A stretch of 64,000 nucleotides of DNA. It comes from JACCZX01 sp963791315 (GTDB taxonomy: Bacteria > Pseudomonadota > Gammaproteobacteria > Burkholderiales > Burkholderiaceae_F). The translations under genes and the position numbers were made by a program. The stretch's first letter is position 1. Each line of letters begins with the position of its first letter. Below the pieces are notes generated by a model that saw only the letters and a list, made by a program, of their open reading frames with translations, was not told the DNA's origin and searched no databases. Of the stretch, positions 52,849 through 62,738 are shown piece by piece. The stretch is taken from the NCBI GenBank assembly GCA_963791315.1, contig CAWBRQ010000015.1, forward strand, positions 1 through 64,000. The letters are read 5' to 3'.

Positions 52849-53737
52849 ATGCGAATATTGTTGACTGGAAGCGATGGTCAGGTTGGGCGTTGCTTGACGG
52901 CAGCGTTGGCGCCCCTGGGAAGCGTAATTGCTACCAATCGGGCTACGTTAGATCTGTCGCAGCCGCAACATGTCCGAGCGCAAGCAATGGCGCTGGCACC
53001 TGACGTGATCGTGAACGCGGCGGCCTATACCGATGTTGAACGCGCCGAGTCGGAGGAACAGTCCGCACTGACCATTAATGGCATCAGCGTCGGCGAGCTT
53101 GCGGACGCGGCACGCGAGCGGCAAGTTCCTCTAATTCACTACTCGACGGACTATGTGTTCGACGGCACCAAAGCGCTGCCGTATATCGAGGAGGACCTGT
53201 GTGCGCCGATATCAGCATATGGACGCTCGAAGTTGGACGGCGAACTACGAATCCGCAACTCTGGCTGCGCGCATCTGATCTTGCGTACGAGTTGGGTCTA
53301 CGCAGCAGCCGGGCGCAATTTTCTCACTACGATGCTGCGCCTGGCGACCGAACGCGAGGAGCTGCGCGTGGTTGATGATCAGTTTGGTGCGCCGACGTTC
53401 GCCGGCTTTCTCGGCAACGGCTACGTCGCGGTTGCTCGGAGGGATTTTGTCGAGCGATGTGGCGCGGGAACGCGTAAACCACGGCGATACAGTGCACGTG
53501 GTCAACGGTGGCGTCACCAGCTGGTTCGGCTTTGCCGCCGCGATCTTCGCCAACGCTTTGATTCAGCAACGCGTACGGACGCCCAGGCTGGTGCCGATTA
53601 AGACTAGCGAGTTTCCGACACGCGTCCGACGACCGGCGAACTCGCGCCTCAGTACGGAAAAGATGCGCACTGTGTGGGATTTGCACGTGCCGGAGTGGCA
53701 GGAGTCGCTTACTGATTGCCTACGTCAGCTGCCATAA
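52849..53737 (+). CDS. rmlD: dTDP-4-dehydrorhamnose reductase (one frameshift)
   Basis: RmlD reduces the 4-keto group to give dTDP-L-rhamnose. From ATG 52849 the protein has L-L-T-G-S-D-G-Q-V-G-R-C-L at the NAD(P)H site, V-N-A-A-A-Y-T-D-V-E-R-A-E, S-T-D-Y-V-F-D-G and the catalytic Y-G-R-S-K. L-R-T-S-W-V-Y and D-D-Q-F-G-A-P-T follow. The frame is lost near 53405 and regained as R-E-R-V-N-H-G-D-T-V-H and N-G-G-V-T-S-W-F-G-F-A. The protein is about 295 residues. Its end faces manC across 11 bases. Confidence 0.88.
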
Positions 53738-53748
53738 CTTGAGCGCCG

Positions 53749-55178
53749 TCAGGCCCGTCCGAAATCGTCCGAAAAGCGAACGATGTCGTCTTCTCCTAAA
53801 TAGTCTCCGCACGCGACTTCAACGATCGTCAACGGCTGATCGGTCGCGTTCTCTATCCGGTGCTTGATATTGATCGGAACGTAAATCGATTCGTTCGGGC
53901 CGAGATCGACTGATCGCTCGTCGACCGTGACACGCGCATTGCCTTGCACGATGACCCAGTGTTCAGAGCGCTTGTGATGTTTTTGCAACGAGAGTTTCTT
54001 CCCGGGATTCACTTCGATTCGCTTGACCTTGAACTGTGGTGCCTCGTGCAACACCGTGTACTTGCCCCACGGCCGGTGCACGGTCAGATGTTCCTTGGTC
54101 GTGACGTGGCCGTCCTTCTTCAACTTGGCGACAATATCCTTCACTTGCTGACTTGAGTCTTTATGCGCTACGAGTACGGCATCGGGCGTATCGATGACCA
54201 CGAGGTCCTCTACACCGACCGCGGCGACCAGTCGATCTTCCGATCGCAGATAGGTGCGACGTGAGTTGACGAGGATCGTGTCGCCTTCCGTGCTGTTGCC
54301 GGCTTCGTCCGTCTGCGCGCGTCTCGGCGACGGCTTTCCAGCTGCCAATATCGCTCCAGCCGAAAGCGCATGGAATCACTGCGACGTTCGCGGCTTTCTC
54401 CATCACCGCATAATCGATCGAGATATCGGGCAGGTCGGCAAACGAGGCTGCATCGAACAGCACCTGGCCACTCGCTCCCGATAGCGCTGCACTGCGCGAC
54501 ACGCTGCGCGGCTTGCAGCACCTGCGGCGCGTGTTCTTGGAGTGCGGCCAGAATTGTGGCGGCGGTAAAGCAGAACATGCCGCTGTTCCATACGAAGTTG
54601 CCGGCCTTAAGGTATTCGGTGGCCTTGCCGATCGACGGCTTTTCGACAAAACGCTCGACTTCGTGCGCACTCGACTGCGCGATCCGGGCGCCGTATTCAA
54701 TGTAGCCGTACCCAGTTTCTGGCCCCGACGGTTCGATGCCGAAAAGGACGAGTCGCCCCTCGCGCTGAGCCAGCGCAGCGGCATCGACCACGGCATCATT
54801 GAAGCCGGCCTGGCGGTCGATCAAGTGATCGGCAGCGAGCACGACCAAGACCACATCCGACCCGAACTTCGCCTGCGCCCATAACGCCGCAAGCGCGACC
54901 GCGGGTGCCGTATTGCGCCCAACCGGCTCAAGTAACAGCGAGATCTGCTTGGCGCCGGTCACGTCCATCAGGTCCTCGGCGGTCTTGTATGAGTACGCCA
55001 TGTTGGTGACCACGGCGGCGTGGGAAACACCAGGCAGTGCGCATGCGCGTTCCCAGGTCAATTGCAGCAGGCTTTTGCCACCGCCGATTTTCATGAATGG
55101 CTTAGGCATCGCCTCCCGCGACACTGGCCAAAGCCTGGTGCCAGAACCGCCCGAGAGAATGATCGGAAGTAGTTGCAT
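53749..55178 (-). CDS. manC: Mannose-1-phosphate guanylyltransferase / mannose-6-phosphate isomerase (two frameshifts)
   Basis: This type II PMI enzyme makes GDP-mannose. From ATG 55178 it reads L-P-I-I-L-S-G-G-S-G-T-R-L-W-P-V-S-R, then P-K-P-F and E-P-V-G-R-N-T-A-P-A. A-A-D-H-L-I, Y-G-Y-I-E-Y-G and V-E-R-F-V-E-K-P follow, with F-V-W-N-S-G-M-F. A shift near 54490 leads to S-I-D-Y-A-V-M-E-K and A-F-G-W-S-D-I-G-S-W. A second near 54315 leads to the cupin isomerase domain with H-R-P-W-G-K-Y, Q-K-H-H-K-R-S-E-H-W and E-S-I-Y-V-P. About 475 residues result. It supplies gmd, algD and probable mannosyltransferases. Confidence 0.9.
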
Positions 55179-55278
55179 AAAATTACCTGGACGTCCCGTG
55201 CTCCTTGCGTGCGACGTGGTCACGCCGCGAGTCACGCAAAGCTTATCAGTGCGTGGACCGCTAGAATTACCGCTATAA
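55179..55278. promoter_or_regulatory. Divergent manC-phosphomannomutase promoter region
   Basis: This 100-base spacer serves divergent manC and the phosphomannomutase gene. Toward the right, TAGAAT at 55262-55267 is a good -10 candidate only 11 bases before the ATG at 55279, which would give a very short leader. TATAAA overlaps the start itself. No clear -35 box was found for either direction. Confidence 0.35.
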
Positions 55279-56689
55279 ATGCAAGCTCTTGAGCAGCCGC
55301 TACCGGATTCTTCGCTTTTCAAGGCATACGACATCCGCGGCATTGTCGATCGCACTTTGACGCGCTCAGCAGTGCAAGCGATTGGCTCAGCCCTGGGCTC
55401 GCTGGCGACTGGAAGCGCGGTGACGTTGATCGCCGTCGGTCGCGACGGCCGGCTCTCCGGGCCGATGTTGCGCGATGCTTTGATCGATGGCATCGCTCGC
55501 ACCGGCGTCAACGTCGTCGACATCGGTATGGTGCCGACACCGGTGCTGTACTTCGCCACTCATCACTTGAACACCGGGTCAGGTGTCTCGATCACCGGCA
55601 GCCATAACCCGCCCGAGTACAACGGGTTGAAGATGATGATGGCCGGTGCGACGTTGCACGGCGACGGAATACAGGCGCTGCGGCAGCGGCTGGAGCAAGG
55701 GCGCATCGTCACCGCGACTCGGCGCGGACAAAGCACCCAAGCAGATGTCGATACCGGCATACCTCGATGCGATCACTGCCGATGTCAAGCTGGCGCGGCC
55801 GATCAAGATCGCGATCGATTGCGGCAACGGTGTTGCCGGCGCGGTGGCTCCGCAGCTTTATCGTCGCTTAGGTTGCGACGTCATCGAGCTGTTTTGCGAC
55901 GTCGACGGCACTTTTCCGAATCACCATCCCGATCCCGCGCATCCGGAGAATTTGCAGGATCTGATTCGCTGCCTGCGCGAGACGGATGCCGAAATCGGTC
56001 TCGCGTTCGATGGCGACGGCGACCGTCTCGGTGTAGTGACCAAGGATGGCCAGATTATTTACCCGGATCGACAGATCATGTTGTTCGTGCAGGACGTGCT
56101 GGCGCACCATCCGGGCGGCGAGATCATCTTCGACGTCAAGTGCACGCGCCTACTCGCGCCGTGGATTCGCCAGCACGGCGGACGGCCGACAATGTGGAAA
56201 ACGGGGCACTCGTTGATCAAGGCCAAGCTGAAGGAAACGAACGCGCCATTTGCTGGCGAGATGAGCGGTCATCTGTTTTTCAACGACCGTTGGCCAGGCT
56301 TTGACGACGGCTTGTACGCGGGTGCGCGTCTGCTGGAGATCCTGAGCCGGCATGCTGATCCTTCGGCGGTGCTGAACGCCTTGCCGGCGGCGATCAACAC
56401 ACCGGAGCTGCAATTGACGACTGCCGAGGGTGAAAATTTCTCGCTGGTCGAGCGCTTGCGAACGGAGGGCAGATTCGCGGCCGCAAAGGAGATCATCACG
56501 ATCGACGGCGTCCGGGTTGAGTACGCAGACGGTTTCGGCCTGGCTCGGCCGTCGAACACGACCCCGGTCGTTGTGATGCGCTTCGAAGGCGACGACATGG
56601 CTGCGCTCGAGCGCATCCAGCGCGATTTCGGAGCGCAGATACTGAAGATAAAACCGGACGCGCGCTTGCCGTTTCGCATGACGTCTTGA
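55279..56689 (+). CDS. manB: Phosphomannomutase/phosphoglucomutase (one frameshift)
   Basis: This AlgC-type enzyme interconverts mannose or glucose 6- and 1-phosphates, feeding manC, galU and rmlA. It has F-K-A-Y-D-I-R-G-I-V near the N-terminus, G-R-D-G-R-L-S-G and the phosphoserine loop S-I-T-G-S-H-N-P-P-E-Y-N. A shift near 55730 leads to I-P-A-Y-L-D-A-I and I-A-I-D-C-G-N-G-V. The metal loop L-A-F-D-G-D-G-D-R-L-G-V and sugar-binding G-E-M-S-G-H-L-F-F follow. R-P-S-N-T-T-P near the C-terminus binds phosphate. About 469 residues fit AlgC/ManB. The TTGA overlap links it to galE. Confidence 0.9.
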
Positions 56690-57700
56690 AGACCGTGCTG
56701 GTTACCGGAGGTGCGGGTTACATCGGCACGCATACGATGGTGGAGCTGCTTGCCAGCGGCTACGACGTCGTGTGTCTGGATAACTTCAGCAACAGCGCGC
56801 CGGAAGCGATCAAGCGCGTCGAGAAAATTGCCGGCAAGCAGGTGACGACCGTCATCGGCGACGTGCGCGATCGCGAAGTGATGTCGCGTGTGTTCAAGCG
56901 GCCGGTCGATGGCGTCATTCATTTTGCCGCGCTAAAAGCGGTCGGAGAGTCGGTTTCACGGCCGGTCGACTACTACGGCAACAACGTGGCGGCACACTCG
57001 CGTTGCTCGACGCGATGCACGAGCGAAAGGTGCAGCGGCTTGTCTTTAGTTCATCGGCCACCGTCTACGGCGTGCCCGACAAGCTGCCAATAGCCGAAGA
57101 CGCTGCTGTACGGCCGATCAACCCGTACGGACACACCAAGGCGATGGTCGAACAGATCCTGCGCGACTGGTGTATCGCCGGTGCCGAACACGCGGCGATC
57201 TCGCTGCGCTATTTCAATCCGGTCGGATCGCACGAAAGCGGCTTGATCGGCGAAGACCCGCACGACGTTCCGAACAATCTGTTTCCTTTCATCACGCAGG
57301 TGGCGATCGGCAAGCTCGAAAAGCTGACGATATGGGGTAACGACTGGCCGACGCCCGACGGCACCGGGGTGCGCGACTATCTGCACGTGATGGATCTGGC
57401 GCGCGGTCACGTCGCCGCGCTCGAGTACGCATTCGCTCACGGCGGGTACTCGACCATCAATCTGGGCGCAGGCCGCGGCGTCAGCGTTCTGCAGATGATC
57501 GCGGCGTTCGAAAGCGCAACTGCATGCAAGATTCCGCTACGAGTTTGGACCGCGACGCGCCGGTGACATCGCAACGTGCTGGGCCGATGCCTTCGCTAGC
57601 GCAGGGACTGCTTGGGTGGGAAGTCAAGCGAAGCATCGAGCAGGCGTGCGCCGATGGCTGGCGCTGGCAGCAGCAGAACCCGAACGGCTATCGCAGCTGA
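56686..57700 (+). CDS. galE: UDP-glucose 4-epimerase (three frameshifts)
   Basis: GalE interconverts UDP-glucose and UDP-galactose. A TTG at 56686 overlaps the previous stop as TTGA and starts K-T-V-L-V-T-G-G-A-G-Y-I-G-T-H-T. L-D-N-F-S-N-S and H-F-A-A-L-K-A-V-G-E-S follow. A shift near 56990 leads to S-S-S-A-T-V-Y-G and Y-G-H-T-K (catalytic pair), R-Y-F-N-P-V-G-S-H and D-G-T-G-V-R-D-Y-L-H-V. Shifts near 57536 and 57612 hide F-G-P-R-R-A-G-D-I-A and the C-terminus A-D-G-W-R-W-Q-Q-Q-N-P-N-G-Y, with the stop at 57698-57700. The corrected length of about 338 residues is standard. Confidence 0.9.
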
Positions 57701-57727
57701 CGACGCCGAGGCTGCACAATCGGCCCT

Positions 57728-58702
57728 GTGCGGATCCTGATCGTCAAGACATCCTCGATGGGCGACGTCGTTCATGCGTTGCCGTTGGCGGTGGATATCG
57801 CGGACGCGTTGCCGGGCGCGCAGATCGACTGGTTGTGCGAAGAAGCGTTTGCGGCGATTCCAGCGATGAGCCGTCACGTCGCGCGTTGTGCATCGAGTCG
57901 CGTTACGACGCTGGCGCAAGCGCTCGTTCGATCCGGCCGTGTGGCGCGAAGTACGCATCGCGAAAAGCGCGTTACGTGAAGCCGACTATGACCTGGTGCT
58001 CGACGTTCAGGGGCTGGCTCAAGAGCGCCTGGCTGGCGCGCTGGACCGGTGCACCCGTGACGGGCTTCGATTCGTCAACGGCGCGCGAAGGAATCGCGGC
58101 GCACTTTTACCAGCGCCGCTTCAAAGTGCCGCGCAGTCTGCACGCGATTGAGCGTTGCCGACGGCTCGGCGCAGCGGCGCTCGGATATGCGATCACCGGC
58201 GCGCCGCGCTTCGGCATCGCGCCAAGCGTTGAGTCGCCGTCGAGCGACAGCAAACCGAGTTGCCGTATTGCTGGTCAACGCCAGCCGCGCAACCAAGCTG
58301 TGGCACGACGAGCGCTGGATTGCGGTCGAGCGCTGGCTGGCGGACCAGGGCATCGCCAGCGTGCTGTTCTATGGGTCGGCGCAAGAGGGGCTACGGACCG
58401 AGTCGCTCGCGGCTCGTATGCAGCGCGCCGCAGTCAGTCCGCCGGCGACACTTGTTGCGATCGCGGCAACAGTTTCAACCGCATCGATTGTTATCGGGCT
58501 CGATACCGGTTTGACTCATCTGGCAGCGGCGCTTGGACGGCCGACGGTCGGCATCTTTTGCGATTACGACCCGGCGCTCGTCGGGCTGACCGGCGATGCC
58601 GATGCTGGTAACTCGGTTATCAGCGTCGGCAGCGCAACTGCGGCCCCGTCGGCAAGTGCGGTGATCGACGCAGCGACGCATGTGATGAGTCGGCCGCTAT
58701 GA
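57728..58702 (+). CDS. waaC: Lipopolysaccharide heptosyltransferase I (three frameshifts)
   Basis: WaaC (GT9) adds the first heptose of the LPS inner core from ADP-heptose. The GTG at 57728 gives M-R-I-L-I-V-K-T-S-S-M-G-D-V-V-H-A-L-P, the family start. Shifts near 57885, 58010 and 58240 link R-R-W-R-K-R-S-F, D-L-V-L-D-V-Q-G-L, A-W-L-A-R-W-T-G-A-P and V-L-L-V-N-A-S. The donor site I-G-L-D-T-G-L-T-H-L-A-A-A-L is intact, as is P-T-V-G-I-F. About 325 residues result. It sits upstream of waaA with an ATGA overlap, the common arrangement in betaproteobacteria. Confidence 0.88.
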
Positions 58703-60011
58703 CACTCGCGCGCGCGGCGTACACCGCAGTTGCGTTTCTTTGCCATGCCGTTCGCTGCGCTGTATCTGCTCTGGCGTTCGCGGCGGCAGCCTGAATACCG
58801 ACTGCATTGGGCTGAGCGCTTCGGCTTCGCGCGCTACACGCACAAGGGCGACCTGCCTCTAATTTGGATTCACGCAGTGTCACTCGGCGAAACACGTGCG
58901 GCCGGACCGTTGATCGATGCGCTGGCCGACGCAGTATCCGCGCCACCAGTTTCTATTGACGCACATGACGCCAACGGGTCGTGCGGCCGGCGCAGACGTC
59001 GCCGCGCGGTTACCGGGCCGCGTGCTGCAAACCTATCTTCCATACGACCTGCCGTACGCGGTGCGGCGATTTCTGCGCGCGTTTCGGCCTGTGCTCGGCA
59101 TCAGCATCGAGACCGAGGCGTGGCCGAATCTTGTTGCAATCGCGAGCGAACAACGCATCCCGATGGCACTCGTAAACGGGCGCTTGTCGGAGCGCTCCTA
59201 TCGATTGTCGCGACGCTACGCGGCGTTGATGCGTGAAACCGCGGCGCGATTCTCGTTGGCACTGGCACAAACTCGCGCGGACGCGAATCGACTTCAGCAG
59301 GTCGGTGCGACGGATGTCGAAGTGAGCGGCAACCTGAAGTTCGACTATGCGCCCGATCAGGGTCAAATCGCCCGCGGCATAGCGTGGCGGCGCTTGCTGG
59401 GCGAGCAGCCAGTCTGGCTTTTTGCCAGCACTCGGGATGGGGAAGAAGCAATGATCTTGGATGCAATGGACCAACGCGTCGATGCAACGCTTGTGATCGT
59501 TCCGCGCCATCCGCAGCGTTTCGACGAGGTGGCGCAGATGATCGAAGCGCGACGGTTGCCTCTCGTGCGGCGCTCCAGATCAGGTTTCGAAGCGGATTAC
59601 CCGTGCAAGGTTTTTCTTGGCGATTCGATGGGAGAAATGAACATCTACTACGCGGCCGCCGACGTCGCGTTCATCGGCGGCAGCCTGCTTCCTTTGGGTG
59701 GGCAGAATCTAATCGAGGCGTGCGCAGTCGGAACTCCGGTCGTGGTCGGGCCGCATACGTTTAACTTCGAGCAGGCAACTGAAGACGCAATTGAGGTGGG
59801 GGCCGCGATCCGCGTAGCCGACGCAAAAGAGGCGGTAGCGACGATGGCGTCGATTACGAGCGACCGCGCCCAGCGCCAACGGATGCGTGAAGCCGCGCTG
59901 AAATTTGCCGGCGCACACCGCGGTGCGACGGCACGTACGCTCGCGAGGCTGGCGCCGTTTATCGAGGCGGCGTCGGCGGTGGAGTCGGCAACGGAGTGGC
60001 CGGATCGCTGA
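58699..60011 (+). CDS. waaA: 3-deoxy-D-manno-octulosonic acid (Kdo) transferase (two frameshifts)
   Basis: WaaA (GT30) adds Kdo to lipid IVA at the inner membrane. ATG 58699 overlaps the waaC stop. The membrane-anchoring start A-R-A-A-Y-T-A-V shifts near 58730 into A-L-Y-L-L-W-R-S-R-R and H-W-A-E-R-F-G. I-W-I-H-A-V-S-L-G-E-T-R-A-A follows, with the catalytic glutamate. A second shift near 58935 leads to L-L-T-H-M-T-P-T-G, Y-L-P-Y-D-L-P and I-E-T-E-A-W-P-N-L. L-V-N-G-R-L-S-E-R-S, G-N-L-K-F-D and G-G-Q-N-L-I-E-A complete the set. About 437 residues fit the family. Its 3' end overlaps the convergent tolC by 53 bases. Confidence 0.9.
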
Positions 60012-61590
60012 CGCGCGGTATCGATGTGGTTCCGCGTGGACGCGTTGCTGGCGCAGGCGGTGTGGTCGAAGCCGGCGGCGTTAGCGTCGGGGGACTCGGG
60101 CGCTGTGGTCGCAAGTTGACAGCGGGCAGTTCCGGTACGGTGATCGGCTCGGCCGGGTCAAGCAGCGCGTTGACCGCTGCCATGTCGTCATCACCTAACG
60201 TCCCTGCCGCGGCCTTCAATCGCAAGCCTGCCAGCAAAACATCGTAACGAGCTCGTTTTAGATCGCGCTGGGTTTGCACCAGCTGGGTCGTCGCGTTCAG
60301 CACATCAAGCTGAATCCGTACGCCGACTTCGTAGCCGAGTTGCGTCGACTCCAGTTGCGTGCGCGCCGACACTTCAGCCGATTCGAGCGCGCTGACCTGT
60401 GCAAGGCCGAAGTTGACGCCAGTGAAGGCATCGCGCGCGGCGTTGGCCGATGCGCGACGTGCCGATTCCAGATCAAAGCTCGAGCGCTCCTGCAGCGCAA
60501 GCGCTTCGCGCACCCGGCTTTGAATCAGGCCACCGGTGTAGATCGGCACGTTCAGGACAACGCCGACCGAGCCGCTATTGATGCGCGGATTGGTATCGGT
60601 GGCTTGCGTGCCGTTGAACTTGTTGATGTTGTAGCCGCTGACCAGATCGACGGTCGGCTTGTAGGCGTCGCGCTGCCGCTGAATCTCGCGCGTTGCGATC
60701 TCGTAACCGCTGGCCGCGATCTGCACAGAGTAGCTACCGATTTCTGCGGCACGCACCCAGGTGTTGATGTCCTGCGGCAGCGGAGGATTCAGGTTCGGCC
60801 GCTCGCGCAGCGGCGCCAGGGTGTCGGGCTCGCGCGCAATGATCACCTGTAGCTCGCTACGGCGAACCAGCAGAGCGCCCAGCGCGACCTGCTCCTGCGC
60901 TGCGATCTGGTCGAACCGTGCCTGTGCTTCGTTCGTGTCGATAATCGTCTTGGTTCCGACTTCAAATTCGCGGCGAGCCTGTTGCAGTTGCTCGCCGGTG
61001 GCCTGTTTCGAAGCCACGAGTGCGATCAACTGATCGCGCGCCGCGAGCACGTTGAAATACGCGTTAGCCACTCGCAGCGCGAGGTCTTGTTGCGATTGCG
61101 CCAGTTGCGCCTCGCTTTGCAAGACCGTCAGCTTGGCCTGATCAAGAGCGGTCCAGTTTTGCGCGTGATACACCGGCACGGTCAGGTCCAATCCACCGCC
61201 GTAGACGCTGTAATTGCTGCTGACGGTTGGAAATCCGGAAGTCGATGACCGGTACAGGTTGTAGTCGTACCGTGCGTTTGCGCCAAGGTTAGGCAACAAC
61301 GCCGCCCGCGCCTGCGGTACTCGCTCCTGCGTCGCCACTTGCAGCGCCCGCGCGGACGCCAGCACGGCATCGCTGGCCAGTGCTTCGCGATAAAGCGTCA
61401 GCAGATCGTTGCGCACGCCGGCGTTTCCGATCTCGGCCGCAGTGCGTGAGTCGGTGGGTTGCTGTCTCTGCTGTGTCCAGCCGTTGCTGAGCGGCGCAAA
61501 CTGAAGACAGACGATCGTGAGTGCCGCGATGATTTGTCGCAGCGCCCGGCTTGTTCTCGCCCTCGTTGTTTTTCTCATCCACGATTCCAT
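59959..61590 (-). CDS. tolC: TolC-family outer membrane efflux protein
   Basis: The intact 543-residue protein starts at 61590, where the ATG overlaps the rhodanese stop as TAATG. An in-frame ATG at 61578 is a second option. A basic N-terminus and hydrophobic stretch (about residues 17-36) form a signal peptide. Two OEP repeats follow: T-L-Y-R-E-A-L-A-S-D-A-V-L then A-Y-F-N-V-L-A-A, and N-A-A-R-D-A-F-T-G-V-N later, with Y-E-V-G-V-R-I-Q-L-D-V-L-N-A. The last 50 residues are rich in Pro and Thr. It forms the trimeric outer-membrane duct of type I secretion or RND efflux. No inner-membrane partner is adjacent. Confidence 0.9.
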   Translation of the reverse strand: MESWMRKTTRARTSRALRQIIAALTIVCLQFAPLSNGWTQQRQQPTDSRTAAEIGNAGVRNDLLTLYREALASDAVLASARALQVATQERVPQARAALLPNLGANARYDYNLYRSSTSGFPTVSSNYSVYGGGLDLTVPVYHAQNWTALDQAKLTVLQSEAQLAQSQQDLALRVANAYFNVLAARDQLIALVASKQATGEQLQQARREFEVGTKTIIDTNEAQARFDQIAAQEQVALGALLVRRSELQVIIAREPDTLAPLRERPNLNPPLPQDINTWVRAAEIGSYSVQIAASGYEIATREIQRQRDAYKPTVDLVSGYNINKFNGTQATDTNPRINSGSVGVVLNVPIYTGGLIQSRVREALALQERSSFDLESARRASANAARDAFTGVNFGLAQVSALESAEVSARTQLESTQLGYEVGVRIQLDVLNATTQLVQTQRDLKRARYDVLLAGLRLKAAAGTLGDDDMAAVNALLDPAEPITVPELPAVNLRPQRPSPPTLTPPASTTPPAPATRPRGTTSIPRVSDPATPLPTPPPTPPR

Positions 61591-61916
61591 TAGTAGATCG
61601 GCATGGCCGGGTCAATCTGACGCGCCCACGCGTTGACGCCGCCAGTCAGGTTGAAAACGCTCGTAAATCCCTGCCGCTCCAAAAACATTGCAACGTGCAT
61701 GCTACGGCCGCCATGGTGACAGATGCACACCGTCTCGCGTGCCGCTTCCCATTCACCCAGGCGCTGCGGAACTGTCTGCATCGGAACGAGCAGCGACCCC
61801 TCTATCCGGCACACGTCGTTCTCCCACGGTTCGCGCACATCGAGCAATAGGGGCTTTGCGCGCCCACCGTCGGCCAGCCACGCAGCCAACTCCGGCGCCG
61901 ATAGCGCCTTCATCAA
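61590..61916 (-). CDS. Rhodanese-like domain protein
   Basis: The single-domain protein has 108 residues. It contains P-L-L-L-D-V-R-E-P-W-E-N and the active-site loop C-I-C-H-H-G-G-R-S-M-H, where the loop cysteine would carry a persulfide. F-N-L-T-G-G-V-N-A-W then closes the rhodanese fold. It may transfer sulfur or act as a redox sensor; the physiological partner is unknown. It lies between pcm (4-base overlap) and tolC (TAATG overlap), an order I recall from other betaproteobacteria. The frame is intact. Confidence 0.87.
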   Translation of the reverse strand: MMKALSAPELAAWLADGGRAKPLLLDVREPWENDVCRIEGSLLVPMQTVPQRLGEWEAARETVCICHHGGRSMHVAMFLERQGFTSVFNLTGGVNAWARQIDPAMPIY

Positions 61917-62593
61917 AACTTGAAGCCAGACGGACGCGGAGCATTTCGCAGCGGCTTCACATGGGTTTCAAAGAGATTCAACACGTCATCGCCGTCTTCG
62001 GTAACACGCGTGATGATTCGCGCGACCATCGCCGGATCTTCGCCAACGACGGCCGCCAATCGGCCCCCAACTTTCAACTGGTTGGTCAACGCGGGCGTAA
62101 CGATCGGCAACGAACCGGTTACGACGATTACGTCATAAGACGCATCGTCCACCGCTTCACCACTTCCATCGGCAAGCTTGACTCGCACGTTGTGCACGCC
62201 GGCACGTCGCAGATTCGATTCCCCGAACGCCTTTAGACGCGGATCGATCTCGATCGATACGACATCGTCCGACTTATGCGCCAGCAGAGCCGCCATGTAG
62301 CCTGAGCCGGTGCCGATCTCGAGCACCCGCTCGTGTGTCTTGATCGCAAGCTCCTGCAGGATGCGCGCCTCCATCTTGGGAGCCCACATGAATTCGCCGC
62401 TGTCCCACTCATCGATACGGAGCGGGATCTCCATATCGGCGAACGCGAGTGCACGGTAGGGGGGCGGCACGAATTGCTCGCGCTTGACGATGAACAGCAG
62501 GTCAAGCACCGATTGGTCGAGCACGTCCCAGGTTCGCACCTGTTGCTCGACCATGTTGAAGCGCGCCTTTTCGATGTCTAACCCGGCATGCAT
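61913..62593 (-). CDS. pcm: Protein-L-isoaspartate O-methyltransferase family protein
   Basis: From ATG 62593 the protein has 226 residues. It reads A-R-F-N-M-V-E-Q-Q-V-R-T-W-D-V-L, which is typical of the betaproteobacterial PCMT-like branch, then P-P-Y-R-A-L-A-F-A-D. The SAM motif V-L-E-I-G-T-G-S-G-Y-M-A-A-L-L-A follows, with V-S-I-E-I-D and Y-D-V-I-V-V-T-G-S-L-P. Classical Pcm repairs isoaspartyl residues. In this branch the substrate is less certain. Longer in-frame codons to 62881 overlap thiD and are rejected. Confidence 0.83.
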   Translation of the reverse strand: MHAGLDIEKARFNMVEQQVRTWDVLDQSVLDLLFIVKREQFVPPPYRALAFADMEIPLRIDEWDSGEFMWAPKMEARILQELAIKTHERVLEIGTGSGYMAALLAHKSDDVVSIEIDPRLKAFGESNLRRAGVHNVRVKLADGSGEAVDDASYDVIVVTGSLPIVTPALTNQLKVGGRLAAVVGEDPAMVARIITRVTEDGDDVLNLFETHVKPLRNAPRPSGFKF

Positions 62594-62738
62594 GGTGGTG
62601 GTTCGTCCAGCGTTCTGGTGAAGCGCAGCGCGAAAGTTTATCAGCGGCTCAACACCGTGCCGTGCATTTCGGCCTGCACTATCTGCGGTCCATCGCACGA
62701 AAGTGCCGTATGGCAAGCTACGACCAATAAAGTCAGCG

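Noticed and set aside
1066..60011. Programmed frameshifting as the explanation for the broken genes
   Set aside because: The shifts occur in unrelated families, at different motifs, in both directions, and include housekeeping enzymes not known to be recoded. Sequence error is simpler.
62594..62738. TPP riboswitch upstream of thiD
   Set aside because: The 145-base spacer lacks the conserved CUGAGA and pyrophosphate-sensor patterns I would expect.
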